From positions 8,030,424 through 8,094,423 of the forward strand of contig NC_081334.1 in NCBI RefSeq assembly GCF_022539665.2: 64,000 nucleotides of DNA, in the 5' to 3' direction. The position numbers and the translations under genes are program-made. Position 1 is the stretch's first letter. Each line of letters starts with the position of its first letter. Shown here piece by piece: positions 53,901-63,925 of this stretch. The notes beneath the pieces are model-generated. The model was not told where the DNA came from. It was given only the letters and a program-made list of their open reading frames with translations, and did no database searches. This DNA comes from Daphnia carinata (taxonomy: Eukaryota > Arthropoda > Branchiopoda > Diplostraca > Daphniidae).

Positions 53901-54326
53901 GGCTCGGCGTTTACCAGGTAGATTGGTAACTGTCTCCACATAATTTTCGTGAAGCTCCATGGTGCTATCGAACAGGCGGACGAGTTCGGTGCGCCAGATG
54001 CTCAATTGGCCCTTGCTGAGACGAATGCCTTGACGATGTTGGCGGATACAGTCATGGATCCTGGTAGACAGCGTGGTATGCTCCCTCTTCCGTAGTCCCC
54101 GTGATTGAGTGAGATTGGGAATTGATGGGTCGTGACTCAAATTTCCACCATGATGATCGGGCCCAGCCTCGGCGATTTGTAAGGCCATTTCAGATTCTTC
54201 CTTGGTGGGTTTTGAGATGACTCCTCTACTTCCTCCATGATGAACCGGTCCCGACTCAGCGGTTTTTGCGGCCGTTGTAGGTTCTTCTTTGGTAGGATCT
54301 TTGATAATTCCTTGGGTCTCACTCAT
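47910..54326 (-). CDS. BEL gag-pol polyprotein
   Basis: A 2,138-codon frame. I choose the ATG at 54,326 (MSETQG); the 8 codons upstream lack an ATG. Gag: coiled coil ~195-320, DUF1759-like capsid ~430-600 (LPPLTITKFDGNPLNYQMFK), knuckles ~674-725 (CFVCRGAIHKIEEC, CLRCLTGRHTSRTC). Protease: DSGS with D819. RT ~1100-1290: D1162 and a YVDN box at 1239-1242, where family members usually have YVDD. RNase H ~1415-1555 (VHIFADASQLGFGAV). Integrase: HHCC finger ~1712-1770, catalytic D1803, D1868 and E1920. DUF5641-like tail to ~2095. Gag and pol are in one frame without a stop or shift, as in BEL elements. Confidence 0.96.
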   Translation of the reverse strand: MSETQGIIKDPTKEEPTTAAKTAESGPVHHGGSRGVISKPTKEESEMALQIAEAGPDHHGGNLSHDPSIPNLTQSRGLRKREHTTLSTRIHDCIRQHRQGIRLSKGQLSIWRTELVRLFDSTMELHENYVETVTNLPGKRRAECERWEVQFTTDHQSVLSEIDQHLASRSIASSLASSVTINSTVTKASVKRNSTVSVQIQKLETQALHNQDVLNRHGELLSDIVNDIKKSSLQAKRQSESLHAIEQILQSIHEVNEKSLSTVEKKMDIRLKSAMGQMVEENESSSKKVEEKLEAMQKNSELQSTELERLKCLVRQTCAKMSRQCPEGENVSSQSRLDTSIQGMLSQRREALGWPQGITPTSPPRAANLLEQCKRGGTKGEQMDSLGATIDMSNDPSFSCQQQSRGDPKSDSSLVCQLVDSLKMSALPPLTITKFDGNPLNYQMFKSKFMTLYHNRCSDNGIRLAHLQELLATHVLNSVADCVHDPSKYEVIWHRLDQEYCHTTIMAQTHLNNLLRLPPVQPNDSASLKTFSNKLHGAVSALSNSGLASELESLGNLMHVVAKLPKTLRERWGGKVMKMHPAAPSIVDLDDWLTLQSKGSDFAKLMAGPSTLPTIPQVVPKRNGKGYPTPYVSTINHVTTSTPEANLPQSKGGGLRVSPPNTTSFSQTRGNSTCFVCRGAIHKIEECNAFKQMSPTQRAETVFKAGRCLRCLTGRHTSRTCRFKSIRCTVEGCKYPGHSTLLHGSEFSTRTKTSTSSDHKTTPESKPSRRVTFDNKVDEAFLGAVSRTGLDTPRRVLFKIVPVRLQHGERVFDTFGFLDSGSDSTLIRSDVARTQLGLAGPTTKINVTSYDGGVTPVNAHIVDFVISSRDGSTSFQARRAYAVENLQVAQNPTFSGVQAKAFSHLQGLKLPEVPSDQVTILIGLDVADAHDHSESRKPMDGSTGPVAFNTPFGWCLGGKVGPQSEQEQPSHYVAHITSKEEERNLSELVERFWRLESKDSVQPPTLLSAEDRRGEEILKRTSRYIRNHHQIGLMWKVDNPELPDNRSMALSRLFQIERRFKRDPSYAKRYNDVIQEYINLGHARLLSTEEAKRRTPKTNYMPHHGVQSSTSSTTKTRVVFDGSAECEGTSLNKNLLRGPNYLLNLLGIILRFRKHQIPISSDIEKMYHQVLVPDEDQDAFRFLYRSPNSTSPPLTYRMTVHVFGAVSSPSTCLFALNKTAEDNKTKFPDAAASVKTSFYVDNYLDSFESEDEAIKRARQLKELLQLGGFNLTKWSSSSRKVLAALKPLGLANPKLDLDLDKLPMDRALGILWDSEIDAFTFKVGERVQSHATPTKRNLVSVVATVYDPLGFVAPMVFAMKVLIQEVWRAKLDWNEELPESLKCQFQKWCQSLPNLARITIPRCLVKEERPTKQQVHIFADASQLGFGAVAYVRTTYASERVGVSFIMAKTHVAPLKQLSIPRLELQGAVEALHLAILICREMNLDLSQITFHVDSQTVLRWIHSANVKYEVFVGNRIGKILMNTNCRQWRHVPGTMNPADVCSRGLNSDNLQVLQQFHEGPAFLLLEPSSWPKWDQIEHVNHQDPEAIHVYKMKTEPSDNMIDQCVEYYSDKVRLERVLAWCLRFILNCCAKVKKLKLTSGELTPVETETALAMCIRRAQEVAYPEDVLFLKKGKELPNRSKLKQFRPFIDEQHLMRVGGRIGQAPVDYVTRHPVILPPEERITSLIVWDVHVRNYHIKADRLLCELRAMYWVTSGRRVIKSILNKCIPCKRRDVQPVAPLMAQLPIHRITPFLPPFAHTGVDYFGPLTVKVGGRGRRHEKRWICLFTCLTTRAVHLEVTASLSTEAFLMALSRFSSIRGKPVVVYSDNGTNFVAGEKELKEAVEELNNSKDYLESQFTCRHIKWRFSPPSGPHFGGVWERLVQSCKRAMKVTLGNSVVSDQVLNTVVAEIGALLNARPLTHLSINPEDPDPLTPNHFLHARPMPYIPLAYVNLDNVDISRNQFLQSQLIVNHYWKRWITECLPYLTERKKWATSHKNIEVNDIVLVVDPLNPRGQWPLGKVVEILPSTSDNVVRVAKVKISGAKNTLTRPVTRLCLLLTQNDTGITPETSQTPSLPNSPKCEKEEKFPSNYRSRQSN

Positions 54327-54505
54327 CTTGCAATTGAAGAAAGGTAGCACAGATGCTTAACAGACGCAGGATGTAGACGGTATCAACGGATACAGTTCGA
54401 ACGGTTGGTCGACCAGCGTGGTTACGGAACGTGAACAACACGAGGTCGCTAAAGTACAAGGTTGGACAGCTGGAAATGGAGATTTACACTATTCGATTTC
54501 CAGAG

Positions 54506-54523
54506 TCCCGGGTTTCGGCACCA
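54506..54523 (-). other. BEL primer-binding site
   Basis: On the minus strand TGGTGCCGAAACCCGGGA begins 2 nt after the right LTR and starts with TGG. It has the form of a tRNA 3'-end complement; I do not assign the tRNA firmly. Confidence 0.75.
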
Positions 54524-54525
54524 TT

Positions 54526-54900
54526 TGTTGCGTATCTCACGTGAGAATGGCAATAGCTTTACTTAAGTTAGTTTTAAAGCCCTTCTTTCCCTGTTTGCTC
54601 AATTAAGTAAGACTAAAGAGCTTTCAATTCTTTATTGAGGACAAACCAAAGAGAGGTTCGACGAAAATGGTCGACTCTAACGTGGGACAAAAGGGGACTT
54701 ACAGAGTTACAAAAACTAACAGCCCTGAAAGGGAATTACAAAAAAACTGTTAGACAGCAACGAACTTAAATGTGTAACTAACCCAGTCGAACCGCGTATA
54801 CCCTTTTAGAAAACAAAAGGGAAGGGGAAAAACAAAAGAAGGTCGACCTCAACGGGTAGCCCTCTACCGGGTCCTACCCCCACCGATCAAATCGGTGACA
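54526..54900 (-). repeat. BEL 5' LTR (right)
   Basis: 375 bp, same termini as the left copy, followed by the target duplication GTATA. It would contain the promoter of the gag-pol transcript. Confidence 0.97.
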
Positions 54901-55551
54901 GTATAGTTATTTTTACAATCATAGAAAAATTTAATATTAATTTGGGCTACGTCACAAAGCTGTGTTGTTAATAGCGTCTGTTTCAGCTGTTAAACAGCAG
55001 ACGATTTATATCGTCAAACGCTCTTTATTTGTTCTTTGAACAAAGTAATAATTTTGTCTTATTATGGACGTTTTACGACTGGAAAATAACAGAATGGTCC
55101 TGTGAATGGACATTCTGCCGATTGTGATGCGGGAAACCCGAGTTCGATTCAAGCCTCCGTCTTTATTTTTACAGATTAACTTATTCTAAACCTTACCCTT
55201 TGCTAAAAGCTAATTCTAGTTTAAAAAATTTAAATTTCATTTCAATTTCTGTCACATAACTTCCAATGCTAAATACTTTCGTACACAGACAATTGACTTA
55301 AACGGTTTACACCTTGATTCTGATTTTTGATTCTTGTTTTTAACCAAATATCTTGATCTATTCAGATTTTTTATTCTTCGAATCAATGTAAGCGTTATTC
55401 TATTCGGAATGTATTCCAATCCGATTTCAAATTGATTCGGCCGATCACTGCTCGTGATTCGTGACAACTCGTGATGCTTATGTTTATCTACGCATTTAGA
55501 GAATGATCTCAACTTCCTGTCAAATTTAAGTGGTGTGCAGCGTTGAAAATT

Positions 55552-56160
55552 CTAAGTCTGTTGTCTAAACCGGTTAGCTGAAAGACGGTCAAGTTTTATC
55601 TCACCTATCTTTTGCACTAGACCTTTCAAACGGCTGCAAAAGCAGACGGCATAAAGTGAATGCATTGATTCTATTGTGAAACCGGTTACTATTTTAAAGT
55701 TGAGCTGGATGAGAGGACTTACACCATGGACGCCTGTAACGTGGTCGTTGAGGAAATCATCCGATTTACAGTACGACAGGAAGTCTTCTTCAATGTGGAG
55801 AAGGGTGTATAGCAGCTTAAACTGGACGCACGACATTTTCTTTTTTTTCTTCTACACTTTGTGTGAGTAAATCTTAGATTAGTATTCACTGGACATTTCC
55901 CTTGGTTGCTGACATCTCTCACAATTCCAGTACCATGTGTGGCCTTTTACGTCCTTCAGATATCTCACAGGCCAATCAGCCGCAATGCACCGCAGGGCAA
56001 CGGTAAACTCACGCCGTGTTGTAATGCTAGGATCAACATAGTGTGTATCCAGGCGGGTTGGTCCAGTTCCGATATCATTGGTGCTAAAAACGATCTGAAA
56101 TCTGGTTTCGTTTTAAAGTACGTCACTCCAAGGATGATGGGGTACGTATTAATAGTAATA
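55552..56160 (-). pseudogene. Decayed DNA-transposon ORF (middle part)
   Basis: Minus-strand exon-like piece ~56,155-55,975 reads ILGVTYFKTKPDFRSFLAPM then ISELDQPAWIH. After a likely short intron, 55,836-55,552 reads GVHGVSPLIQLNFKIVTGFT, then IESMHSLYAVCF and LDRLSANRFRQ. This matches, from memory, the 'G..G.S.L..L..FD.V.GF..DYMH' block of the transposase-like proteins whose C-terminal block occurs at 7.7-8.5 kb. The normal DYMHC motif is altered to ESMHS here. Fragmentary. Confidence 0.5.
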
Positions 56161-56199
56161 TGTTCTGTTTAAACTATTAGCCAACAACAATTTTACATC

Positions 56200-57060
56200 T
56201 AGAAAAGTTAATATGGATGAACATCTATTTTTATAGTGATCAGCCGTGTTTTAAATTTACCTGGCTTTAAGAATAATTGGCGTTGCTTTTTAAGATTCAG
56301 CAACCGAGTGAACAGTCATCATAATCGGAATGCATTCTTATTTTTCCGAGTTTTGGAATCAGTCAACGGCATCTACATTAAGATTAATGCAGAAGTGGGG
56401 TATTTTCCCTTCTTCTTTTCTGTTTCCATGTGTGCCATTCCCTAGCATATTACTATCGTAGTATGGCAAAAATTAAGCTTTAATTTCTTAAATATATTAA
56501 AAATATCATCAATCGTGCCTTGCGCTTCATGGATTTTGAAGAACCTTAGAATTGGTTTTGTATATGGATGAGTATTACAATAAATCTCCGTGTTTGAAGA
56601 AACTCCAGGAGAAGATACCTTCCATTTCCCACACCAACTAGTTCAATAATACATGTTTCCTTGACTCCCTAACTGCAGTAGGCTTTTCCGGTAGTTCAGG
56701 TATGGTTCCCGGACTCTGCGGGTCACGTAAGACGATTTCATCAATTTCGGTGGCCTTTTCTGACACAATAAACTGATGGACTTACCACAAAAAGATCGTC
56801 ACGTGAAACAAATTCTTCCACTTCAACAACTTCATCTACTGCTTCACTTAGGCGTGAACACCCTGACTCCGCAATTGTCATTTATGATCTTTTACTTACA
56901 TTTATTTGTTTATGTGGTCGTCGTGGGGGAGCTGGTAGCTGGTAGCTGGCAGTTCCTCACGACGACGACGGACAACCTGGTCTTTCGCGATTTATGAACT
57001 TCAATTCGGTTCTAGGTGGTATCATACAGAAGGGTTATATTCTATTTAATTAACTAATTT
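56200..57060. other. No gene seen
   Basis: AT-rich sequence with short frames only. Nothing supportable on either strand. Confidence 0.35.
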
Positions 57061-57099
57061 ATTTCTCTATATTTTAGTTGTTGCCTACGCAAAAGCGCG

Positions 57100-57345
57100 A
57101 TAAAAACACGAAGAAAACATTGAGATCGATTCCTTGATGGAACTGATAAAGACGTCCGGGAAGAAAAGTGACGAGAAATATCGTGAAGAAAGGCAGATTA
57201 CACCCGTTGAAGCTCTGGCATGAAGGTCGTTGCGCAACCAACCAATTTTTGAAGCGCCAGTACCAATTCCTGTATACGAGCGGAACTTCAGGCTAAAATA
57301 GCTGCCTTCGAAAAAAATATAAAGGATTTCAAGCTGCCAACCGAA
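57100..57345 (+). pseudogene. Possible coding remnant, unidentified
   Basis: A plus-strand frame reads EIDSLMELIKTSGKKSDEKY then REERQITPVEALA before a TGA. It resumes as RSLRNQPIFEAPVPIPVYE and stops. Composition is protein-like and the region follows a GTTGTTGCCTACGC stretch after a pyrimidine tract with TTTAG at ~57,077, so it may be a terminal exon. I cannot identify it. Confidence 0.25.
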
Positions 57346-60220
57346 TAAATTAGAAAATATGTTGTTTAAATGTCTTTTGCCGTATATTCTATGTGTCAGT
57401 AAAGGTGTTTCTTTCTTTTCTGTGATCTCGCCATGCCGTGTTGGCTACATTGTGACTACATACCTTGTGCCGTGTTGACATGTTGCAAGAACAAACTGGC
57501 TTATTCAGGCATTTAATGATTAATGTAAAGTAATTTGCATTATACCGCAGTAATCTTTATTTGGTGATTTAATATAGGTAGTAAATATGCATAAGAAGGG
57601 TCGAAAAACAGTCCCATAATGGCTCTGAAACGGGTATCGAGTACCGGCGTACGGTATTAGGGCGAGCATAGAAGATGAACCCTGATGAGTCCAACGGCCG
57701 GGTATGTGACCGGCTTTTAGCTCGTTTAAGAGGCTCATCGCCTTTTTGATGTTTTTTTTTTACCGTCCTCAAGAGGCTGTTTTGGCTGCAAACAAGCGGC
57801 CCAAAAACCCGTCCGCTGGATCGGTCTAGGACTCCTGGCGCGTCCAAAATATCAGTCTTGGACCGGTTTTTGTCCTTTTGGTATTTGATAGGGTTAGTAT
57901 AAATTGATATTTGTTATTATTTTGCTCGTATACACGCTCCATCTATTGCTCTATACGGTTCATATAGCATAACATTATGGTTTTTACACAGAATTCGGTT
58001 TTTATGCACTTACGTTACTGGTATTTTCAGGGAAGCATCGTTCCGTTTTACTGATGTTCTTTATTCCTTTTGCACTTTCTTCTTTTAACTGCAGTCATAA
58101 CTTTTTTTGCTTTTAATATAAATAGTTTTAACAGATATTTATTTTCAGCTTTTTATTATATCAATTTCATTATGGTAAGGAGAGGAGCTTCCGTTGAAAC
58201 AATTGGGACTTTGCTTATTGTTTCAGGTTTGAAATTTATTTAAATTGGGCACCAACACATTACAAAAATACACTATTACAAACAGTGGAAGAACGGATGA
58301 TTTCAACTGCTGGTTGTCCGCCTTTTATACGACAGGACAAAGTTTTAGGTCAAAATGAGGCCAGCCAAAAATAGAAAGTCAGGCGATAGAAAGCTGGCTT
58401 GTCCGTTAAGATAATAAAATTAGAAAGTGGGTCATCCGGCAATAGGGTAAAAATAGGTCGATGGTTGAAAGGTAAAGGCAGTAAATGGGCACGTTAAATT
58501 TTATTTGGTCGGCGGAGCCCCACAACAGTAATTGTTGAGGTTACATCAGTTGTTCTATATTTTGAGGTTTTCTAATATTAGTCAGGGTTAGGGCTTACGT
58601 CGGCCCAGCTAAATGAAGGAATACTGCAATCCACCGATTTTTCTCTGGAATCATCCTCTTCAGTTTGGTTTCACAAGTCAATAGTTGCCGACCTCTCAAT
58701 CGGGATAAACCTCTTGATTGGGGTTGAAGCCGCCATGGGAGTTCCGGGGAAGCTGAAATACCCCTTAACATAAAGATAAAAAAGAAAATTATTATAAGAA
58801 TAATTGATAGTTAAATCCCACATTTCCTGTAACAAATTCCTTGGCCTGTTCATGCAGTCTTCTTCGGCAATTTTCGCCGATACCGTGCTATTCCCTAGAC
58901 GCTTTACGGTCCAGTTTGGGTGAGAGTTTTGGGGCAACTGTTGCAAAGTCGAGGGATCATTCGTCAAAAGTGACAATCGTTGCTATACCGTTTAAATTAT
59001 GCTTCAGTTTTATTTCATGGTTTGCCGACGGTCTTATAGTAAATTGTGTTAAAACGCCTGTTCAGGCCGAGTAATTCACACGTCATTTACACGGAGTTTC
59101 CCTGCTTTTTGGTCCCTTCATTTTTCGGTAAACCAACCTTCTGCTGTTCCGTAAGTTACCCGCCTGTTGTCTTGTTACCCCTTTGCCATCATGCTGTTCG
59201 CTCGTCTGGTTGCCTTGCTACTTGCCCGCCGTGGCTTTACCGCTAGCTTACTGGTTGTGCTGTCCAGCTTTCTTATCTACTCCCGCCCAAACACGTAACC
59301 ACTCTGACTCCGTCGTGCCTCACCCTAAGCCCCAGCTGCTATTATAAGATCTTAATCTGCTATTAAATTTTCTTCCCTCTTTGTTGTTGTTGATTTTATG
59401 TGTCTGCTGGAATAACCGCAATTTCAATAAAAACTACAGCAATCCTAGAAGGATTCTAACAGCAAACTTTTCCGCCTCCAACGGACCCCTACAAATGTGG
59501 GGTTACAACCCCAAATACCTGCAACGCTGGTATCTTATTTTAAGGCTTAGGCCTCAGAAGTACAATTACCTGAGTCGACAGTTTTCAATATCCAAATTCT
59601 GCCATAAGAAAATCTGATACCCAATGGCTTAAGTCTCCTTGTCGTTACAACAGTGTTGGAAGCGTTGAAAGCGTATTAGACCAACCGCGTAACAGACTGC
59701 CCTGTCGGCTTTAGTCCTTCACCTATACAGCTAGGGAACGGATGTGTTGCCCCGGAAAAGCGCCCGGCTGCCCTTTGTTCTCTGTTCTTCTTGCATACCA
59801 CGGAGGGTCTTGTTGCTGAAACACTAGTGGGGGTAAACAACCGCGCAATCATAGTTGAGTTTAATTCTCTTTGACTACTTTTCTCATTAGAGTGGTAATT
59901 AGTTAAAATATGTTAACAGCCTGTTTAACGTCCAGGTTGCAAATTTTACTGAAATAAGGAAATTTCGCTGTATACAAAACAGTGCATTTTATTTGTATGG
60001 CTGCTTACGGAAATGTTATAAGCCTCACCAGTAAAACGATTTCTATACTATACATACGTGGTTTTACTAAACGTTCATCATAAGATAATATAGCTAGCTA
60101 TCAGGTAATAACATAAAATTTATTTCTATTTGGACTTCATTTCACTATTTTGTTACTATTTCTATTGTAATTGTGTTTGATTCTTTCAGAGCAATTTGCC
60201 ATTATCAGGGTTGGAAGCGA
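57345..60220. other. Intergenic, no gene seen
   Basis: I find only short frames without recognisable content. 57,590-57,780 contains small palindromes (TACCGGCGTACGGTA at 57,645) and a CTGATGAG word, discussed among rejected items. Nothing else supportable. Confidence 0.4.
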
Positions 60221-60221
60221 T

Positions 60222-60478
60222 ACCCCAGCTGGCACAGGTCACTGCTGGAAAGTGACCAAGAAACGACCTCTTTTGGCTTGGTAACAACCCGAAGTAAAAA
60301 CCAGGTCATGTCCGATTTACTGTCTATTGCACACGCCTGGTCACGACCAATTGAAATTATTAGGTAATGACCCAGTGTGTGTAATAAACTGTGAAGTGGT
60401 GCCAACCTGGGGTAGTGACCAAGCAAAAAGAGGTAGTTTAATGATCACTTCCCAGCAATGACCTTTGCCAGTTGCGGA
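60222..60478. repeat. Hairpin MITE with ~65-bp inverted arms
   Basis: The left arm, AGCTGGCACAGGTCACTGCT through GACCTCTTTTGGCTTGGT, pairs with the complement of the right arm (AACTGGCAAAGGTCATTGCT through TACCTCTTTTTGCTTGGT). A ~110-bp centre separates them. There is no ORF, fitting a miniature inverted-repeat element. Confidence 0.7.
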
Positions 60479-60855
60479 TCAAGAGAAAAACGGTTTACAA
60501 CTTGATTTACTTCCACAGTTCTTTGTATTTTTGCTTCTGGAACCGGATACAAATAAAAACAATTATTAAAATAAATGAAAATGATACAATTTGAGAAAAT
60601 TTCTTTTAGGAAAAATGAAATATTGAAAAGTGAGATCCTAGTCTTCTTATTTTGTTTCTTCTTAATTTGTTTCTTCTTAGTTTACTTCTTCCCTTTGCCT
60701 TTATTGGAGACGGACGAACTAGCCGAGTTTTAAATGTTGGATACTGCGGATCTGTTGCATCCACCGGTTCCGGCAACCGGGGAATCCGACAGACTTGGAA
60801 CACACGACTGAACGACGTTTGAAGTGTCTTCAGTGCGCTGGACTCGACGTTTTGA

Positions 60856-62646
60856 CTAGAAAATCCAATCTTGGGAAGCCTTTTCAATGTCAGGATCGTT
60901 GACATCTACGTACTTTATGTTTGCCTTTACCGTTCCTGCAAATTAGAGCAAGGAAGGGAATTTGTAGTTTAAATTAATTAATTGAAAAGTAATGGGACTA
61001 AATGGCAGTCACTTACTAACAACGAGAGAAAAGCAATTTGATCCTTTTACGGCTATTTTCTTCTTATCTCTTCCTATCCACGACAACTCGCAGCCAAATT
61101 TGTCCGTCACAAGGGCTGCCCATATACGGCGGACGAAGTCACCAAGGTCACTGCCACCCAATGTCGAATATTATGAAACCTAAACAAAGAGGAACAAAAA
61201 GAAATTAACAGCTAATCTTTAAGTAAAAAATTGGATAAACATAATTTTCACAAACACAGGGAAGGGAACTGGACTAAAAAAACCATTGAAACCTACCAGT
61301 TTGATGCAATTGCGTTTGTCCATCAAAAGATCCTCCAGCATATGCCAGCTGTCACAGTCGTCAACAGGCAACTTCATAACTTCGTCGAAGAGGTCTTCAA
61401 TGTGTTGGTTGTCCTGGAAGGCCAGCAGTCGATCAATTTTCTGTTCCACTCGATTAACACATTGGAGGATCTCGCAAGATTTCTTCAACATCAGCCGAGA
61501 AACATTCTTGTCGAAGGAGGATTCTTGAGCAATCGCGGGTTTCTTGAGGGAAGATGAAGTATTGCTATCGACAAAAAAACGCCTCTTGGAGCCAGGAGAA
61601 GCTGCGACATGCTGATGACTGGAAACTAAAGACGACATTGGAGCCGGAAGCTGGTGGTTCATGTCACGGAGGGGAGAGAGGGGCTCAATATCAAGTGGCT
61701 GCTTGAAACGACTGATGGTTTCGACACCATCCTTCTGCGTGTTGAAGATCTTGGAGAAAACCGTTTTCGCGAGATTGTTCAAATGACGGGATTTGTTTGC
61801 ACTGACTTTAGCAGTGACAGGCTTTTCAGCAACCGTGTTGACAGTGCTTGTCTTGGTAGCGTTTACCTTGGCAGCGTTTGTCTTTAAAAGGTTGGACTTG
61901 GCAGCGTTTGCCTTTGCAATGTTGATCTCGTTGGTTTTTTTCTCGGCTGCTGACTTGCCTTGACTTTGGACAGGACTCTCTCGTATAGTGGTAACTTCAT
62001 TCTCCGATTCTAGATCTGAAACATAAATCACATGAACATTGACATAAATCAGACTTAACACACACCGACATAAATACACACCTTCATCCAAATCTGGTAA
62101 GGTGTCTTCAATGGTTTCGTCGGGAGACGAATCGCTATCCTCCTCTGAACTAATAGCGCACATTTGGGTTGATGTTGAAGGGCCGTTTATGATTGATCTC
62201 TTTTCCATTGTAGGGCTTAACCGACGAGGAGGTAAAGATCTTCTTTTCTTCGGCTTTTCCACATCCGAAGTAAGCAAATCAGAATCAGGGTTCAACGCTC
62301 TTTTTCCCACCCTCTGGCAACTTTCCAGTCATCTGTCGAAATAAATAAAATAACATAATGTATAATTAATCGTTAAATTAAGATGTATACGAGCTACGAT
62401 TATTCCTACGGAAAACTTACCACAAATTTTAAGCAACATGTAAGGGTAACTGGGCCAATTTGAGTCGGGAGTTTGGTGACTTCTTACAGCCTTTTCCAAT
62501 TTCGGTCCCTTGAAGTTTGGATAAAACATGACATCTTGGTCCACTCTCCAATTTTCGGAAACCGTTGCTATTTCTTCCGCCGATGAAGTGTAGAGGATCA
62601 CCACCAAAAACTTGCGTGCTTCTGGCAGCAAAATTGACATTTCCAT
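60856..62646 (-). pseudogene. Five-exon DUF4806-type gene with two lesions
   Basis: Exons on the minus strand: 62,646-62,421, 62,332-62,082, 62,015-61,297, 61,179-61,017 and 60,935-60,856. All introns are GT-AG and 66-117 nt. Exon 1 encodes EARKFLVVILYTSSAEEIAT; the middle is a Lys/Ser/Ala-rich disordered linker with NLS-like EKPKKRRSLPPRR; the end matches a DUF4806-like domain (FDEVMKLPVDDCDSWHMLED, then GGSDLGDFVRRIWAALVTD, then VDVNDPDIEKASQDWIF). Phases agree at junctions 2-3, 3-4 and 4-5. Exon 1 joins exon 2 out of frame, and a TAA at 61,171-61,173 lies three codons into exon 4. Either indel/base errors or recent decay. Molecular function unknown; such genes are multi-copy and often transposon-linked. 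Confidence 0.65.
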
Positions 62647-62649
62647 TCT

Positions 62650-63925
62650 ACGACAAAAAATATAAATAAAATAGTAAAAACTAAGTTAAGGCTAACAATT
62701 AGACGCAGAAACAAACAGTGACCACAAAAGCACAAAATCATAAAGCAAATTTTGTAAAGCAAAATTTAGCAAAGCAAAATTTGCACAAAGCCTAACCAGC
62801 AAAACTATTAACGTGCATAGCTAGCAATTTTGTCGAATGTAAACAAATCTGGGGCATCTTAGATTACAATAAGTACCACTTCACAAATAAGGTTTATTCA
62901 AAAGTGACAAACTTACCAAAATGAATTTTATAGGTGAATTTGTGGAAATCACAACAAATAACTCGATAAATGATGGAGGAAAAAAATTACAACCGCCATT
63001 AGACACAGCGAAAAATTTTGTGAGTGTCTCTGAATGACGCAACGTTGCCATTCCATTGACTTTGAAATAGAGCAATTTAGTTTCGACGTTTTGTCTTAAA
63101 TATTTATTCAAAGCGTGACAGTGAATTTTTTAATCAATTTGGTGGCATTATTACCATTTTATACAACATTTGTTATTCGAAATTATGGGGTTGGTCATTG
63201 GTGCAACGATGTGTGATTCTTACTAATTGATTTATAAATGGCGTCGTCATGCTTCAGTCTTCAGTGTTTTTCCGGAATGAACTTTTATCTAAACAACGAA
63301 TAAAACTAGTGAAATAGTGACAACTGAAGTGATTCCCGGAACAAATACTTGAATTTCAATTGTCACAAAGCAAACAAATTTGGACTTTGTGTCGTGCAAC
63401 AAAATCTTTTCTTCTCATTCCGATTGTTTCTTCAAGTGCAATAGTGTTTGACATACAAGGTAAATCTGTGTTTGTATTTTTATCATTTCTGAGCTAACGA
63501 CGATGTATTTTTCTTCTATGAACGACAGCTTCTCTGCTTTAATATGTTTAGGACAATAATAGTTATGTGCCACTTGAATGTTTTCAATTGAATTAACCAT
63601 CACCATTAATTACCCGAGGTAAGCTTAATACTTTTGCTTTAATCTATATCCGTTATATTTTAATTTGTGTTACATTCTCAGGTTAGAATTCTTTCCATTA
63701 AATTGGCGTAATCTTCCAGGGTAAACAAGACCTCTATGAAGTAAAATTCTTCGATTTGCACTAGTGGACAGGTTAGCAACATGTTGTGAAAAGTTGTTTA
63801 CTCATAATTTAATATAGAGTTTTGTTTTTAGTTTACCGTCCCTGTTTGACCTGGATATCTGTTTTATTGAAATTTATTAAGGCTTCACATCTTTATCTGC
63901 CAGATGTAACTGATGAGTAACATAG
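62650..63925. other. Region upstream of the catalase exon, no coding exon seen
   Basis: There are splice-like words on the plus strand (GAGGTAAGC at 63,616; TTCTCAG ending at 63,681; CCAGGGTAAAC at 63,716), so untranslated exons are possible. I see no preceding catalase coding exon, which should encode the FSTVGGE motif. A 77-codon minus-strand frame at 62,881-63,111 has no recognisable content. Confidence 0.4.

Larger units (their letters stand above)
46622..54900 (-). mobile_element. BEL-family LTR retroelement, recent and nearly intact
   Basis: LTRs of 375 bp (46,622-46,996 and 54,526-54,900) differ at 2 positions (TTCCATTC/TTCAATTC and GTAATTAA/GTAACTAA). The flanks are the exact 5-bp duplication GTATA (46,617-46,621 and 54,901-54,905). 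A primer-binding site follows the right LTR. One unbroken gag-pol frame of 2,138 codons fills most of the interior, with domain order and DUF1759/DUF1758/DUF5641-like segments of BEL/Pao. An extra ORF region lies between pol and the 3' LTR. Length 8,279 bp. Confidence 0.97.
46435..55465. repeat. MITE-like element split by the BEL insertion
   Basis: The left part (46,435-46,621) starts CCAGTGATCGACCGAATCCA and is built of GATTCGAAT-like words. The right part (54,906-55,465) ends, in complement, as GCAGTGATCGGCCGAATCAA. The two ends are thus inverted copies. The BEL element at 46,622-54,900 lies between them. A weak tRNA-like segment with a GTTCGATTC B box is at 55,090-55,160. No ORF. Confidence 0.5.

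Noticed and set aside
52013-53943. Several plus- and minus-strand ORFs of 60-133 codons within BEL gag-pol
   Set aside because: All overlap the 2,138-codon frame and have no independent signals.
57590-57740. Hammerhead ribozyme candidate (CTGATGAG at ~57,684 and GAAAC at ~57,635)
   Set aside because: The two core words are in the wrong order for type I or III, and as a type II arrangement stem II does not pair (GTCC against CTCT) and stem III is poor.
59046-59617. Plus-strand ORFs of 66-78 codons
   Set aside because: No splice context, no recognisable motifs and no composition difference from flanking non-coding DNA.
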